DNA from: DAOUEH01 sp034430515
GTDB lineage: Bacteria; Chloroflexota; Dehalococcoidia; Dehalococcoidales; RBG-16-60-22
Direction: 5' to 3'
Length of the DNA: 9,462 nt
Assembly: GCA_034430515.1 (NCBI GenBank)
Contig: DAOUEP010000051.1
Span: 1 to 9,462, forward strand
The translations under genes and the position numbers were made by a program. Below, in pieces: positions 1 through 6,845 of the stretch; within the stretch, counting starts at the first letter, position 1; every line of letters starts with the position of its first letter. The notes beneath the pieces were generated by a model. The model saw nothing but the letters and a program-made list of their open reading frames with translations. It was not told the DNA's origin and made no database searches.

Positions 1-1148
1 TTGAAGACCCTGATGGTGACCCACAGCATGCCGACGATGGAGAGGGCCAGCACCAGGAGGCTGACCACCACCTGCCAGACCGGGACGTCGCTCACGCCCA
101 GCCTCAGTAATGTTGTCACCGGGGCCGTAATGGGGAAGATGGTAAGGAATACCCAGATGGGGTTGTTGGGGTAGATGAACAGCAGCGAGCCGAACCAGAA
201 GGGGATAAAGACGGGCATGGTCATCAGGCTGACCAGCTGCTGGCCTTCCTGGGTATTGGTGCTGATGGCGCCGATGCCCGCCGCCACCACGACGAAGAAG
301 AGATAGCCCAGTATAAAATAGACCAACCCCAGGGCGACGAAATTGGCCGGTATCTGGATAGCGCTGAAAAAGCCGCCGATAGTGGACGACGCCAGGTTGA
401 ACAGGAGCGGCAGCGAGACCAGCCAGACGGCCACCTGTATCAGCCCGGTGGCGCCCAGCCCCAGGACTTTTCCGGTCAGCAGCTGCCGCGTGGAAACGGA
501 GGACAGCAGCACCTCGATGAGGCGGTTCTCTTTCTCGGCCACCAGCCCCGAAAGCATGTAGCTGGCCGAGAAGATAATGGAGAACGCCAGCAGAAAGCTG
601 AAGAGGGCCGGGAGGAGGAGATTGCCCCAGCCGCCCTGCTCGGTGGCGGGGGCACCGGTCTCGGTGAGGCGGGTCGCCACCAGGTTGAGCGGGGCCTCGA
701 CCAGCGCGATGGTCGCCTCGGGCACTTTCCCCGTCAGCATATTGCTCGTCAGGAACCGCTTGATGGCGGCCGCAATGTCGCTCGGCGTCTCCAGCTGCTT
801 TTCCAGCGTGTAGCGGTTGATGACCCCCGTTTCGTAGTAGGACGGCGCGATGACGAAATACTCGTTTATCTCGCCCTGGAGCAGGGCGGTCGTGGCCGCC
901 TCCGTCGCGGCGAAGGGCACCAGCTCTATCCGGCCCTGAACGGTATAGCCGTCGTACCCGCCGATTTCGTCCACGTAGCCGATGGTGGTTATTTCCACCT
1001 CCGGCGGCTGGATAATCACGGATACCAGCTGGAAAATCCCAATCGCCAGCAGGGCCAGCACCGGCACGATGAGAGTGATGACGATGTATGCCTTGCGCCG
1101 CAGCGTGTGGAAAAATTCGTGCTTTAATATCAGCAGCGTCTTATTCAT
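1..1148 (-). CDS. ABC-2 type exporter permease (NatB/YhaP-like), C-terminus beyond window edge
   Basis: Membrane subunit of an ABC exporter that would pair with the ATPase encoded just upstream. I translated it directly from the minus strand: it starts at ATG 1148 and stays open for 382 codons to the window edge, with no stop. Visible architecture is one N-terminal membrane segment (about residues 19-42), a large presumably extracytoplasmic domain (about 45-175), then roughly six hydrophobic segments from about 177 to 381. Residues 204-218 carry AEKENRLIEVLLSSV, the EKE-type motif after the second membrane helix that is typical of the NatB/YhaP (ABC2_membrane_3) family. The family is about 400 residues, so little is missing. 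The start codon lies inside the end of the ATPase gene (8-nt overlap ATGAATAA), implying translational coupling. The substrate cannot be deduced; NatAB exports sodium, but other relatives handle drugs or peptides. Family call strong, substrate unknown. Confidence 0.9.
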   Translation of the reverse strand, partial: MNKTLLILKHEFFHTLRRKAYIVITLIVPVLALLAIGIFQLVSVIIQPPEVEITTIGYVDEIGGYDGYTVQGRIELVPFAATEAATTALLQGEINEYFVIAPSYYETGVINRYTLEKQLETPSDIAAAIKRFLTSNMLTGKVPEATIALVEAPLNLVATRLTETGAPATEQGGWGNLLLPALFSFLLAFSIIFSASYMLSGLVAEKENRLIEVLLSSVSTRQLLTGKVLGLGATGLIQVAVWLVSLPLLFNLASSTIGGFFSAIQIPANFVALGLVYFILGYLFFVVVAAGIGAISTNTQEGQQLVSLMTMPVFIPFWFGSLLFIYPNNPIWVFLTIFPITAPVTTLLRLGVSDVPVWQVVVSLLVLALSIVGMLWVTIRVF

Positions 1149-2064
1149 GCCGGCTCTCCCCCACCACCCTCAGGAATATCTCGTTCAGCGGCGGCGTGGC
1201 TACCTCGAAGCGGTTGATGGTCAGGCCGGTGCCCATGAGGTGCTCCAGCACCTGCCGGGGGGTCGTTTTATCGTCCAGCATCAGCTCCACGTAGCCCCGG
1301 TGGGGGCGCTGCGCCACCACCCCCGGCACCTCGCCCAGCTTGCCCTCGCAGCCCACCCGCACCGAGTTGCTCCGGTACCTGGCCTTAATTTCGTCCAGGC
1401 TGCCGTAGAGCACCTGGCGGCCCCGGTTTATCATCAGCACGCGGTCGCAGAGCTCCTCCACCTCGTTCATCTGGTGGGTGCTCAGTATCAGCGTCGTGCC
1501 CCGCTCCCTGAGCCCGGCGAACATCCCCCGGAGCAGGTCGGCGTTGACCGGGTCCAGGCCGGCCAGCGGCTCGTCGAGGATGACCAGCTCCGGGTCGTGG
1601 ATGATGGTGACAATGAACTGGATAATCTGGCTCATGCCCCGGCTCAGCTCCTCGATTTTCTTGCCCTTGTGGGGCATCATCCCGGTCTGCTCCAGAAGCT
1701 CGTCGGCCCGTACCTCGGCGGCGCGCTTGTCCATGCCCTTAAGCGAGGCCAGGTAGGTGATGACGTCCATGACGGGCAGCTTGCGGTAGAGGCCACGTTC
1801 CTCGGGCAGGTAGCCCAGCCGGTCTTTGCTGTCCTCACGCAGCCGCTCGCCGAGGACGGCAATCTCGCCGGAGTCCGGTTTGATGATGTCCAGCATCATG
1901 CGGATGGTGGTCGTCTTGCCGGCGCCGTTGGGCCCGATGATGCCGAATATCTCGCCCCGGTTGACGACGAAAGACAGGTCGTCGACGACGGCCTTGTCGG
2001 CGTAGGACTTGACGATGTGGCTGACCTCGACGGCGGGGGTATTATGGCTGGTTTTATCTGTCAT
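1141..2064 (-). CDS. ABC-2 exporter ATP-binding protein (NatA/YhaQ-like)
   Basis: Cytoplasmic nucleotide-binding subunit of an ABC exporter, 307 residues. Motifs in order: Walker A GPNGAGKT (44-51); YLPEERGLY (85-93) at the Q-loop, with the Glu version usual in this subfamily; signature LSRGM (140-144); Walker B LVILDE (160-165); D-loop GLDP (169-172); H-loop His197 in STHQ. Residues about 230-307 form the C-terminal extension seen in NatA-type ATPases, ending in the characteristic PPLNEIFLRVVGE. The start ATG shares its A with the TAA stop of ffh (TAATG), and the stop overlaps the permease ATG by 8 nt, so ffh, ATPase and permease form one tightly coupled operon. No strong Shine-Dalgarno is visible, consistent with coupling. 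Function as an exporter ATPase is secure; the substrate is not. Confidence 0.95.
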   Translation of the reverse strand: MTDKTSHNTPAVEVSHIVKSYADKAVVDDLSFVVNRGEIFGIIGPNGAGKTTTIRMMLDIIKPDSGEIAVLGERLREDSKDRLGYLPEERGLYRKLPVMDVITYLASLKGMDKRAAEVRADELLEQTGMMPHKGKKIEELSRGMSQIIQFIVTIIHDPELVILDEPLAGLDPVNADLLRGMFAGLRERGTTLILSTHQMNEVEELCDRVLMINRGRQVLYGSLDEIKARYRSNSVRVGCEGKLGEVPGVVAQRPHRGYVELMLDDKTTPRQVLEHLMGTGLTINRFEVATPPLNEIFLRVVGESRHE

Positions 2065-3395
2065 TACTTGAAAAGCCCCATTAAATTGCGGGGGAGCTTG
2101 CCCAGCGCCCCCATCTTCATGAACTTCTGCATCTGCTGGAACTGGTTAAGGAGCTGGTTGACGTCGTGGGTCCTGGTGCCGCTGCCCTGGGCGATGCGCC
2201 TCCGGCGGCTCCCCCCGATAATCTGGGGGTTGCGCCGCTCCCGGGGCGTCATCGAGGCGATGATGGCCTCCACTTTCTTAAGCTGCTCCTCCTGGGCGCC
2301 GTCGGGGAGATGGCTGGTGAGCCGGCCCATGCCGGGGAGCATATCGGCCAGCTGGGCGATGGGCCCCATCTTGCGGATGGCCTGGAGCTGCTCCTGGAAG
2401 TCCTCCAGGTTGAAGCTGGCCGTCTTGACCTTTTTCTGAAGCTCCTGGGCCTGCTTGACGTCGAGGGTCTTCTCGGCCTTCTCGATGAAGGTGAGCACGT
2501 CGCCCATCCCCAGGATGCGCGAGGCCAGCCGGTCGGGGTGGAAAGGCTCGAAGGCGTCGGCCTTTTCGCCGGTGCCGATGAACTTGACGGGCACGCCGCT
2601 GACCCAGCGGATGGAGAGGGCGGCCCCACCCCGGGCGTCGCCGTCCATCTTGGTGAGCACCAGCCCCGTCAGTTTGACGCGGGCGTGGAACTCCTCGGCG
2701 ACGCGCACGGCGTCCTGGCCGGTCATGGCGTCCACCACCAGCAGGACTTCGTCGGGTTTGGCCACCTTGTTGACCTGGGCCAGCTCGGTCATCAGCGCCT
2801 CGTCCACGTGGAGGCGGCCGGCCGTGTCCACGATGGCGTGGGTGGCGGCGATTTTTTTGGCCTGTGAGAGACCGTGGGCGGTGATGTCCTGGCTCCTAGC
2901 CTTGGGGTCTTCGCGGTAGACGGGCACGTCCAGCTGCTGGCCCAGCGTCACCAGCTGCTCGATGGCGGCGGGGCGGCGGTTATCGGCGGCCACCAGCAGG
3001 GGTTTCTGGCCGCCGTTTTTAAGCAGCAGCGCCAGCTTGGCGGCGGTGGTGGTCTTGCCCGAGCCCTGGAGGCCCACCATCAGGATGACGGCGGGCGGCC
3101 GGGAGGCCGCGGCCAGCTGGCTCGGGCCTTCCTCGCCGAGGGTCTTGATAAGCTCCTCGTTGACGATTTTGACGATTTGCTGGGCGGGGGTGAGGCTTTC
3201 CAGCACCTCCTTGCCCAGCGAACGCTCTCTGACGCGGCCGGTGAAGTCCTTGACGACCTTGAAGTTGACGTCCGCCTCCAGGAGGGCCAGCCGCACCTGG
3301 CGCAGCGCCTCGTCGATGTCTTTCTCGGTGAGCTTACCGCGGTTGCCTAAGATGCGGAAGACGGAGCCGAGCTTTTCGGTGAGGACTTCAAACAT
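2064..3395 (-). CDS. ffh: Signal recognition particle protein Ffh (SRP54 GTPase)
   Basis: Binds SRP RNA and nascent signal sequences and, with FtsY, delivers ribosomes to the membrane translocon. At 443 residues it is full length. The N domain spans about 1-95 and the G domain about 96-300, with P-loop GLQGSGKT (108-115), DNRRPAA (138-144), DTAGR (190-194) and TKMDGDARGG (248-257). The methionine-rich M domain spans about 320-443. It includes the SRRRRIAQGSG RNA-binding helix-turn-helix region (396-406) and a DVNQLLNQF segment with nearby Met residues. The start matches the family's usual MFE N-terminus, so the ATG at 3395 is firm. A consensus promoter sits so close upstream that the transcript should begin about 2 nt before the ATG, with no Shine-Dalgarno. 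It heads an operon with the ABC exporter rather than the common ffh-rpsP arrangement. Confidence 0.98.
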   Translation of the reverse strand: MFEVLTEKLGSVFRILGNRGKLTEKDIDEALRQVRLALLEADVNFKVVKDFTGRVRERSLGKEVLESLTPAQQIVKIVNEELIKTLGEEGPSQLAAASRPPAVILMVGLQGSGKTTTAAKLALLLKNGGQKPLLVAADNRRPAAIEQLVTLGQQLDVPVYREDPKARSQDITAHGLSQAKKIAATHAIVDTAGRLHVDEALMTELAQVNKVAKPDEVLLVVDAMTGQDAVRVAEEFHARVKLTGLVLTKMDGDARGGAALSIRWVSGVPVKFIGTGEKADAFEPFHPDRLASRILGMGDVLTFIEKAEKTLDVKQAQELQKKVKTASFNLEDFQEQLQAIRKMGPIAQLADMLPGMGRLTSHLPDGAQEEQLKKVEAIIASMTPRERRNPQIIGGSRRRRIAQGSGTRTHDVNQLLNQFQQMQKFMKMGALGKLPRNLMGLFK

Positions 3396-3403
3396 ACGGG
3401 TTT

Positions 3404-3432
3404 ATTATAGGATAAAAGGGGGAGGGTGGCAA
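3404..3432 (-). promoter_or_regulatory. Promoter of ffh operon, predicted leaderless transcript
   Basis: On the minus strand, TTGCCA (3432-3427) and a perfect TATAAT (3409-3404) are separated by exactly 17 bp. Counting 7 bp from the -10 puts the start at about 3397, two bases before the ffh ATG. There is no purine-rich ribosome-binding site in the 8 bases between hexamer and ATG. The hexamers and spacing are seen directly; the start site is inferred. Confidence 0.8.
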
Positions 3433-3451
3433 TGGTTCCCGCCCCTCATAT

Positions 3452-3482
3452 TTGCTTTGCTACCGAGGCCGAATGTTATAAT
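3452..3482 (+). promoter_or_regulatory. Promoter of the cupin gene, extended -10
   Basis: TGTTATAAT (3474-3482) is a perfect extended -10. A weaker -35 candidate, TTGCTT (3452-3457), lies 19 bp upstream of the hexamer. The predicted start is near 3489, giving a leader of about 26 nt that contains AGGAGA (3501-3506), 8 nt before the cupin ATG. It is divergent from, and close to, the ffh promoter in the 119-bp intergenic gap. Confidence 0.75.
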
Positions 3483-3514
3483 ACACCCGTAATAACTAAT
3501 AGGAGAATCTCTGA

Positions 3515-3940
3515 ATGGCTGCAACCGGACACAGCAAGTACATCGTCACCGAGCTAAAAGCGCCCTTTACGGCGGAGTACGCCGCCCGGTATAGCAAATT
3601 CGCCAAGCGGATATTATGGATGGATGACAACGTCGTCGAGGGGGCCTTTCAGATGAACTGCTCCTGGTACCTCCATCCCACCGAAAATACCCCGGAGGCC
3701 CATACCCACGACTGCGACGAGATTATCGGCTTCTTCGGCAGCGACCCCGACGACCCCTACGCGCTCCACGGCGAGGTGGAGTTCTGGATTGAGGACGAGA
3801 AATTCCTGCTCGACCGTACCTGCATGATATTCATCCCCGCCGGGATGCGGCACTGCCCGCTGGTACTGCGGCGTGTCGATATGCCCATCTTTCACTTCAG
3901 CACGGTCACGGGTAAAATTTACGAAACGAAAGAGGCTTAG
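3515..3940 (+). CDS. Small single-domain cupin protein, function unknown
   Basis: A 141-residue cytoplasmic protein with no signal peptide or membrane segment. Cupin motif 1 is present as HTHDCDE (His63, His65, Glu69), followed by IIGFFGSDPDDPY. Motif 2 is PAGMRH (108-113, His113). These four residues are the expected metal ligands, so a metal-binding beta-barrel is likely. The aspartate-rich FGSDPDDPY segment followed by GEVEFW is recognisable from small cupin proteins that I associate with Dehalococcoidia and other anaerobes, but I know of no assigned reaction. The start is firm: AGGAGA lies 8 nt upstream and an extended -10 lies further upstream. The gene is transcribed alone, divergent from ffh. 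It could be an enzyme (isomerase or dioxygenase type) or a ligand-binding protein; the sequence does not decide. Confidence 0.85.
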   Translation: MAATGHSKYIVTELKAPFTAEYAARYSKFAKRILWMDDNVVEGAFQMNCSWYLHPTENTPEAHTHDCDEIIGFFGSDPDDPYALHGEVEFWIEDEKFLLDRTCMIFIPAGMRHCPLVLRRVDMPIFHFSTVTGKIYETKEA

Positions 3941-4014
3941 CCGCCGCTTATCCTTTTTTATGGCGGGCGTGTTAAGACGGTATAATTCCCAAGTACATGG
4001 ATATTTGAGTTATC

Positions 4015-4042
4015 TTGCGTTATAATTAGCACAGGTTATAAT
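4015..4042 (+). promoter_or_regulatory. Promoter region of the MFS gene
   Basis: The most plausible promoter is TTGCGT (4015-4020), 16 bp, TATAAT (4037-4042), with a start near 4049. Two more perfect TATAAT hexamers occur upstream at 3981-3986 and 4021-4026. Neither has a convincing -35 at normal spacing, so which ones are used is unclear. Confidence 0.55.
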
Positions 4043-4070
4043 TTAAGAGTTAGAAAGAGGCCACCCCAAC

Positions 4071-5222
4071 ATGCGTCGGTTTACCCAACCGGCCTGGGTC
4101 TCGTTGCCGCTGCGCCTGGCAGCGGCAAACTTTCTTTCTAACTGCGCCGTCGAGACCTCCAACGTCTTCCTGCCGCTCTACGCCCGCGAGGTCGGCGCGT
4201 CTAACCTCCAGGTGGGATTCATCGCCGCGGCCACCGGCATCGCCTTTCTGGTGGCCTCGCTCTTATTCGGGCGCCTGTCCGACAGTCTGGGACGGACGCG
4301 CTTTATCCGGGCCGGTTTCGGGCTTTCCGCCCTGGCCTATCTCACCCAGCTGCTGGCCGGCGGCCCCTGGGCGCTGCTGGCGGCGCGGGCCTTCGTCGGG
4401 TTCAGCACCGGCATCAACGCCTCGGTCATCATGGCCTACACCTATGAACACCAGAAGCAGATTGGCAAGTTCATTTCCTACGGCGCGCTGGGCTGGCTCG
4501 TCGGGGCGATGCTGGCCGCCGTCATCCGGGGCTATCATGCCATGTTCATCATCAGCGCCGTGTCCGTCTCGCTGGCCTTCGCGGTATCGTTCCTGCTCCG
4601 CGAGGAGACCACCCGGCGCGTCCCGGCGGCGGTGCTGCCGCTGGCCCTGATTAAGGACGACTACCGGATATACCTGGCCTTTTTCCTGCGGCAGCTGGGC
4701 GGGACGGCCATCTGGACGGTCTGGCCGCTGTACCTGAGCAGCCTCGGCGCCAGCCGGACATGGATTGCCGTTATGGATGGGATGAACATGGTGGGGCAGT
4801 TCGTCGCCATGCGCCTGGTGGAGCGCTATAATCCGGCGCGGCTGTTCCAGATGGGACTGCTCGTCTCGTCGCTTTCCTTCGTTATCTACGCCCTGGCGAC
4901 CAATTACCTGCAGATACTGCCGGTGCAGCTGCTTATCGCCGTCTCCTGGGCCGGGCTGATGATTGGCTCGCTCAGCTACCTGCTGCGCCGCAACAGCGAG
5001 CGGGGCACCGTATCCGGCCTGCTCAATGCCACCCTATCCTCTTCGGGGAGCCTGGGGCCTTTTCTGGGCGGGACGGTCTCGCAGGCGTACGGCTACGTGG
5101 CGGTGATGTACGTGGGGGCCAGCATATCCTTCGTGGCCTTTCTGACGGCCCTGGGACTCAAACCTCGCCGCGCCGCCGGGGCGGTCGAATCGCATGCCGC
5201 CGACCCGCTTATCTATCAGTAG
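4071..5222 (+). CDS. Major facilitator superfamily transporter
   Basis: Integral membrane secondary transporter of 383 residues, close to the usual 390-400 for 12-helix MFS proteins. Hydrophobic segments run through the whole protein. The loop between helices 2 and 3 carries MFS motif A as GRLSDSLGRTR (67-77). A polar break at about 176-198 looks like the central cytoplasmic loop between the two six-helix halves. The second half starts around 199 with IYLAFFLRQLGGTAIW. Overall it resembles the drug-efflux/sugar-like MFS_1 group, but the substrate cannot be read from sequence. The start ATG is preceded by AAAGAGG (4054-4060) at a 10-nt spacing. The gene has its own promoter region and converges on trpS with a 4-bp gap and no visible terminator. 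Confidence 0.93.
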   Translation: MRRFTQPAWVSLPLRLAAANFLSNCAVETSNVFLPLYAREVGASNLQVGFIAAATGIAFLVASLLFGRLSDSLGRTRFIRAGFGLSALAYLTQLLAGGPWALLAARAFVGFSTGINASVIMAYTYEHQKQIGKFISYGALGWLVGAMLAAVIRGYHAMFIISAVSVSLAFAVSFLLREETTRRVPAAVLPLALIKDDYRIYLAFFLRQLGGTAIWTVWPLYLSSLGASRTWIAVMDGMNMVGQFVAMRLVERYNPARLFQMGLLVSSLSFVIYALATNYLQILPVQLLIAVSWAGLMIGSLSYLLRRNSERGTVSGLLNATLSSSGSLGPFLGGTVSQAYGYVAVMYVGASISFVAFLTALGLKPRRAAGAVESHAADPLIYQ

Positions 5223-5226
5223 GGTC

Positions 5227-6213
5227 TTACCCCAGCCCGATGCGCTCTTTGACCTCGGCCAGGGTTCGCTCGGCCATAGGGCGGGCCTTGGCGGCGCCTG
5301 CCTTTAAGATGGCGTCGATGTGGCCCGGCTCGGCGGTAAGCTCGCGGTAGCGCTCCTGGAGGGGCCGGAGTCCTGCCACCACCACCTCGGCCAGGGCCTT
5401 TTTGAAGTCCCCGTAGCCCTTGCCGGCGAACTCCGCCTCGATTTCTTTTTCCGTTTTCCCGGTGAAAGAGTGGTAGATGGTGAGCAGGTTATAGATGCCG
5501 GGGCGGCTCTCGTCGAAGACGACGTCGCGATGGGAGTCGGTGGTGGCTTTCATTATCTTGGAGCGGATGGCGTCGGGCTTATCGAGCAGGTTGATGGCGT
5601 GGCCGGCGCCGGCCTCGCTGCCGCTCATCTTCTTGGTGGGGTCGTCCAGGCCCATGATGCGCGCCCCCACGTCGGCGATGAGGGGCTGGGGCACCACGAA
5701 GGTCTCGCCGTAGATGCTGTTGAAACGCTGGGCCAGGTCCCGCGTCAGCTCCACGTGCTGTTTCTGGTCTTCGCCCACGGGGACGACGTCGGTATTGTAG
5801 AGCAGGATATCGGCGGCCATCAGCGAGGGGTAGTCGAAGAGACCGACGCTGACCTGCTCTTTTTTCTGTTTTTCGGCCTTTTCCTTGAACTGGGTCATGC
5901 GGTACATCCAGCCCATGGGGATAAAGCAGTTGAGAATCCAGGCCAGCTCGGCGTGGGCGGCCACGTGCGACTGGACGAAGATAATAGACTTCTCCGGGTC
6001 GATGCCGGCGGCCATGAGCAGACCGGCGAACTCCCGCGTCCTCTCCCTGAGCAGCTTGGGCTCCTGAGGGACGGTGATGGCGTGCAGGTCGACGACACAG
6101 AAGATATTATCGTATTCTTCTTGCATGTTCGCCCAGTGCCGGATGGCCCCCAGGTACCGGCCGATGTGGATTTCGCCGGTGGGCTGGATGCCGGAAAAGA
6201 CGCGTTTTTTCAT
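5227..6213 (-). CDS. trpS: Tryptophanyl-tRNA synthetase (class Ic)
   Basis: Charges tRNA-Trp with tryptophan using ATP; 328 residues, normal for the bacterial enzyme. The N-terminal GIQPTGEIHIGRYLGA (8-23) holds the HIGH-type ATP-binding motif, and MAADILLY (132-139) is the tryptophan-pocket signature. GEDQKQHVELTRDLAQRFN (147-165) and PTKKM follow as expected. The KMSKS loop reads KMSGS (195-199): the second lysine is replaced by glycine and followed by EAGAGH. Archaeal and eukaryotic TrpRS (human KMSAS) also lack this lysine, so activity is not excluded. The start ATG has AGGGAG about 7 nt upstream. It is divergent from the gamma-CA gene and convergent with the MFS gene. Confidence 0.97.
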   Translation of the reverse strand: MKKRVFSGIQPTGEIHIGRYLGAIRHWANMQEEYDNIFCVVDLHAITVPQEPKLLRERTREFAGLLMAAGIDPEKSIIFVQSHVAAHAELAWILNCFIPMGWMYRMTQFKEKAEKQKKEQVSVGLFDYPSLMAADILLYNTDVVPVGEDQKQHVELTRDLAQRFNSIYGETFVVPQPLIADVGARIMGLDDPTKKMSGSEAGAGHAINLLDKPDAIRSKIMKATTDSHRDVVFDESRPGIYNLLTIYHSFTGKTEKEIEAEFAGKGYGDFKKALAEVVVAGLRPLQERYRELTAEPGHIDAILKAGAAKARPMAERTLAEVKERIGLG

Positions 6214-6231
6214 AGCTAACTCCCTGGCCAG

Positions 6232-6260
6232 ATTTTAGCACGAATGAGCGCCGAGCGTAA
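6232..6260 (-). promoter_or_regulatory. Promoter of trpS, extended -10
   Basis: The minus strand reads TGCTAAAAT across 6240-6232, an extended -10. A weak -35 (TTACGC, 6260-6255) is 17 bp upstream. The predicted start is near 6225, so the leader is only about 12 nt, with the ribosome-binding site at its very 5' end. No T-box or trp-type attenuator could fit in it. Confidence 0.6.
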
Positions 6261-6266
6261 AGATGT

Positions 6267-6296
6267 TTGACGGCGGGTTGCGCCGCTTGCTACGAT
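6267..6296 (+). promoter_or_regulatory. Promoter of the gamma-CA-like gene
   Basis: TTGACG (6267-6272), an 18-bp spacer, then TACGAT (6291-6296) preceded by TGC, giving an extended -10. The start is predicted near 6303. It overlaps the trpS control region on the opposite strand, so the two genes are divergent from one compact region. It also rules out translation starting upstream of 6303. Confidence 0.7.
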
Positions 6297-6317
6297 AAAT
6301 CGACCGGAGGTGCCCGC

Positions 6318-6836
6318 GTGATTAGAAGCTTTAACGGCAAGACCCCCCAGATTGACGCTGCCGCCTTTATTTCCGAGGCGGCCTACGTGGTGGGGGACGT
6401 GGTTATCGGGGCGGGGTGCTCCGTCTGGCCGGGGGCGGTGGTACGCGGCGATACCGGGCGCGTCGTCATCGGCGCCAACACCGCCATCGAGGATAACTGC
6501 GTCGTCCATTCCTCTAAGCCCGGCGCGGGCGATATCTTCATCGGCGATAACGTCAATATCGGCCACGGGGCGGTAGTGCACAGCCGGCGTATCGGCCATA
6601 ACGTGCTTATCGGCATCAACGCCACCATCCTCCACGACGCCGTCATCGGCGATTACTGCCTTATCGGGGCGGGCTGCGTGGTGAGCGAGGGCATGGTCGT
6701 CCCCGACGGCTCTTTCGTGGTGGGGGTGCCGGGGAAAATCAAGGGGAAGGTGCCGGAGGAGCAGGCCTTCTGGCTGCGCGACGTCCCCGGCGAGTACGTA
6801 AAGATGGGGCGGCGGTATAAAGAGGAGGGGCTTTAG
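6318..6836 (+). CDS. Gamma-class carbonic-anhydrase-like hexapeptide-repeat protein (YrdA/PaaY type)
   Basis: A 172-residue left-handed beta-helix protein built of hexapeptide turns (IGAGCSVWPGAVV, IGANTAIEDNCVV, IGDNVNIGHGAVV and so on). Expected to be a trimer with interface zinc sites. The three zinc-ligand histidines of the gamma carbonic anhydrase family are in place: His64 (VVHSS), His83 and His88 (IGHGAVVH). RGD (43-45) is also conserved. The acidic loop of the Methanosarcina Cam enzyme is absent, so it is of the CamH/YrdA/PaaY kind, and CO2 hydration is possible but unproven. The start chosen is GTG 6318, because GGAGGT (6306-6311) precedes it by 6 nt and the promoter start lies at about 6303; the longer in-frame ORF from 6267 would begin upstream of the transcript. 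It stands alone, divergent from trpS and convergent with argS (9-bp gap). A role as an acyltransferase-like protein is a less likely alternative. Confidence 0.93.
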   Translation: MIRSFNGKTPQIDAAAFISEAAYVVGDVVIGAGCSVWPGAVVRGDTGRVVIGANTAIEDNCVVHSSKPGAGDIFIGDNVNIGHGAVVHSRRIGHNVLIGINATILHDAVIGDYCLIGAGCVVSEGMVVPDGSFVVGVPGKIKGKVPEEQAFWLRDVPGEYVKMGRRYKEEGL

Positions 6837-6845
6837 ATTTAGTCC

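Noticed and set aside
982..2439. 485-codon open frame on the plus strand opposite the permease, ATPase and ffh genes
   Set aside because: It is antisense to three well-identified genes. Its translation has no recognisable domain, and high GC with third-position bias explains the long stop-free frame.
3941..3966. CCGCC/GGCGG inverted repeat after the cupin gene as a terminator
   Set aside because: The stem is only 5 bp, and the T-run lies in the 16-nt loop rather than after the stem.
5320..6219. 299-codon open frame opposite trpS, and a similar 272-codon frame at 7473-8291 opposite argS
   Set aside because: Both are shadows of full-length synthetase genes, with low-complexity translations and no promoter or ribosome-binding site of their own.
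6267..6317. 17-codon N-terminal extension of the gamma-CA-like protein
   Set aside because: It overlaps the gene's own promoter and lies upstream of the predicted transcript start. GTG 6318 has a good ribosome-binding site.
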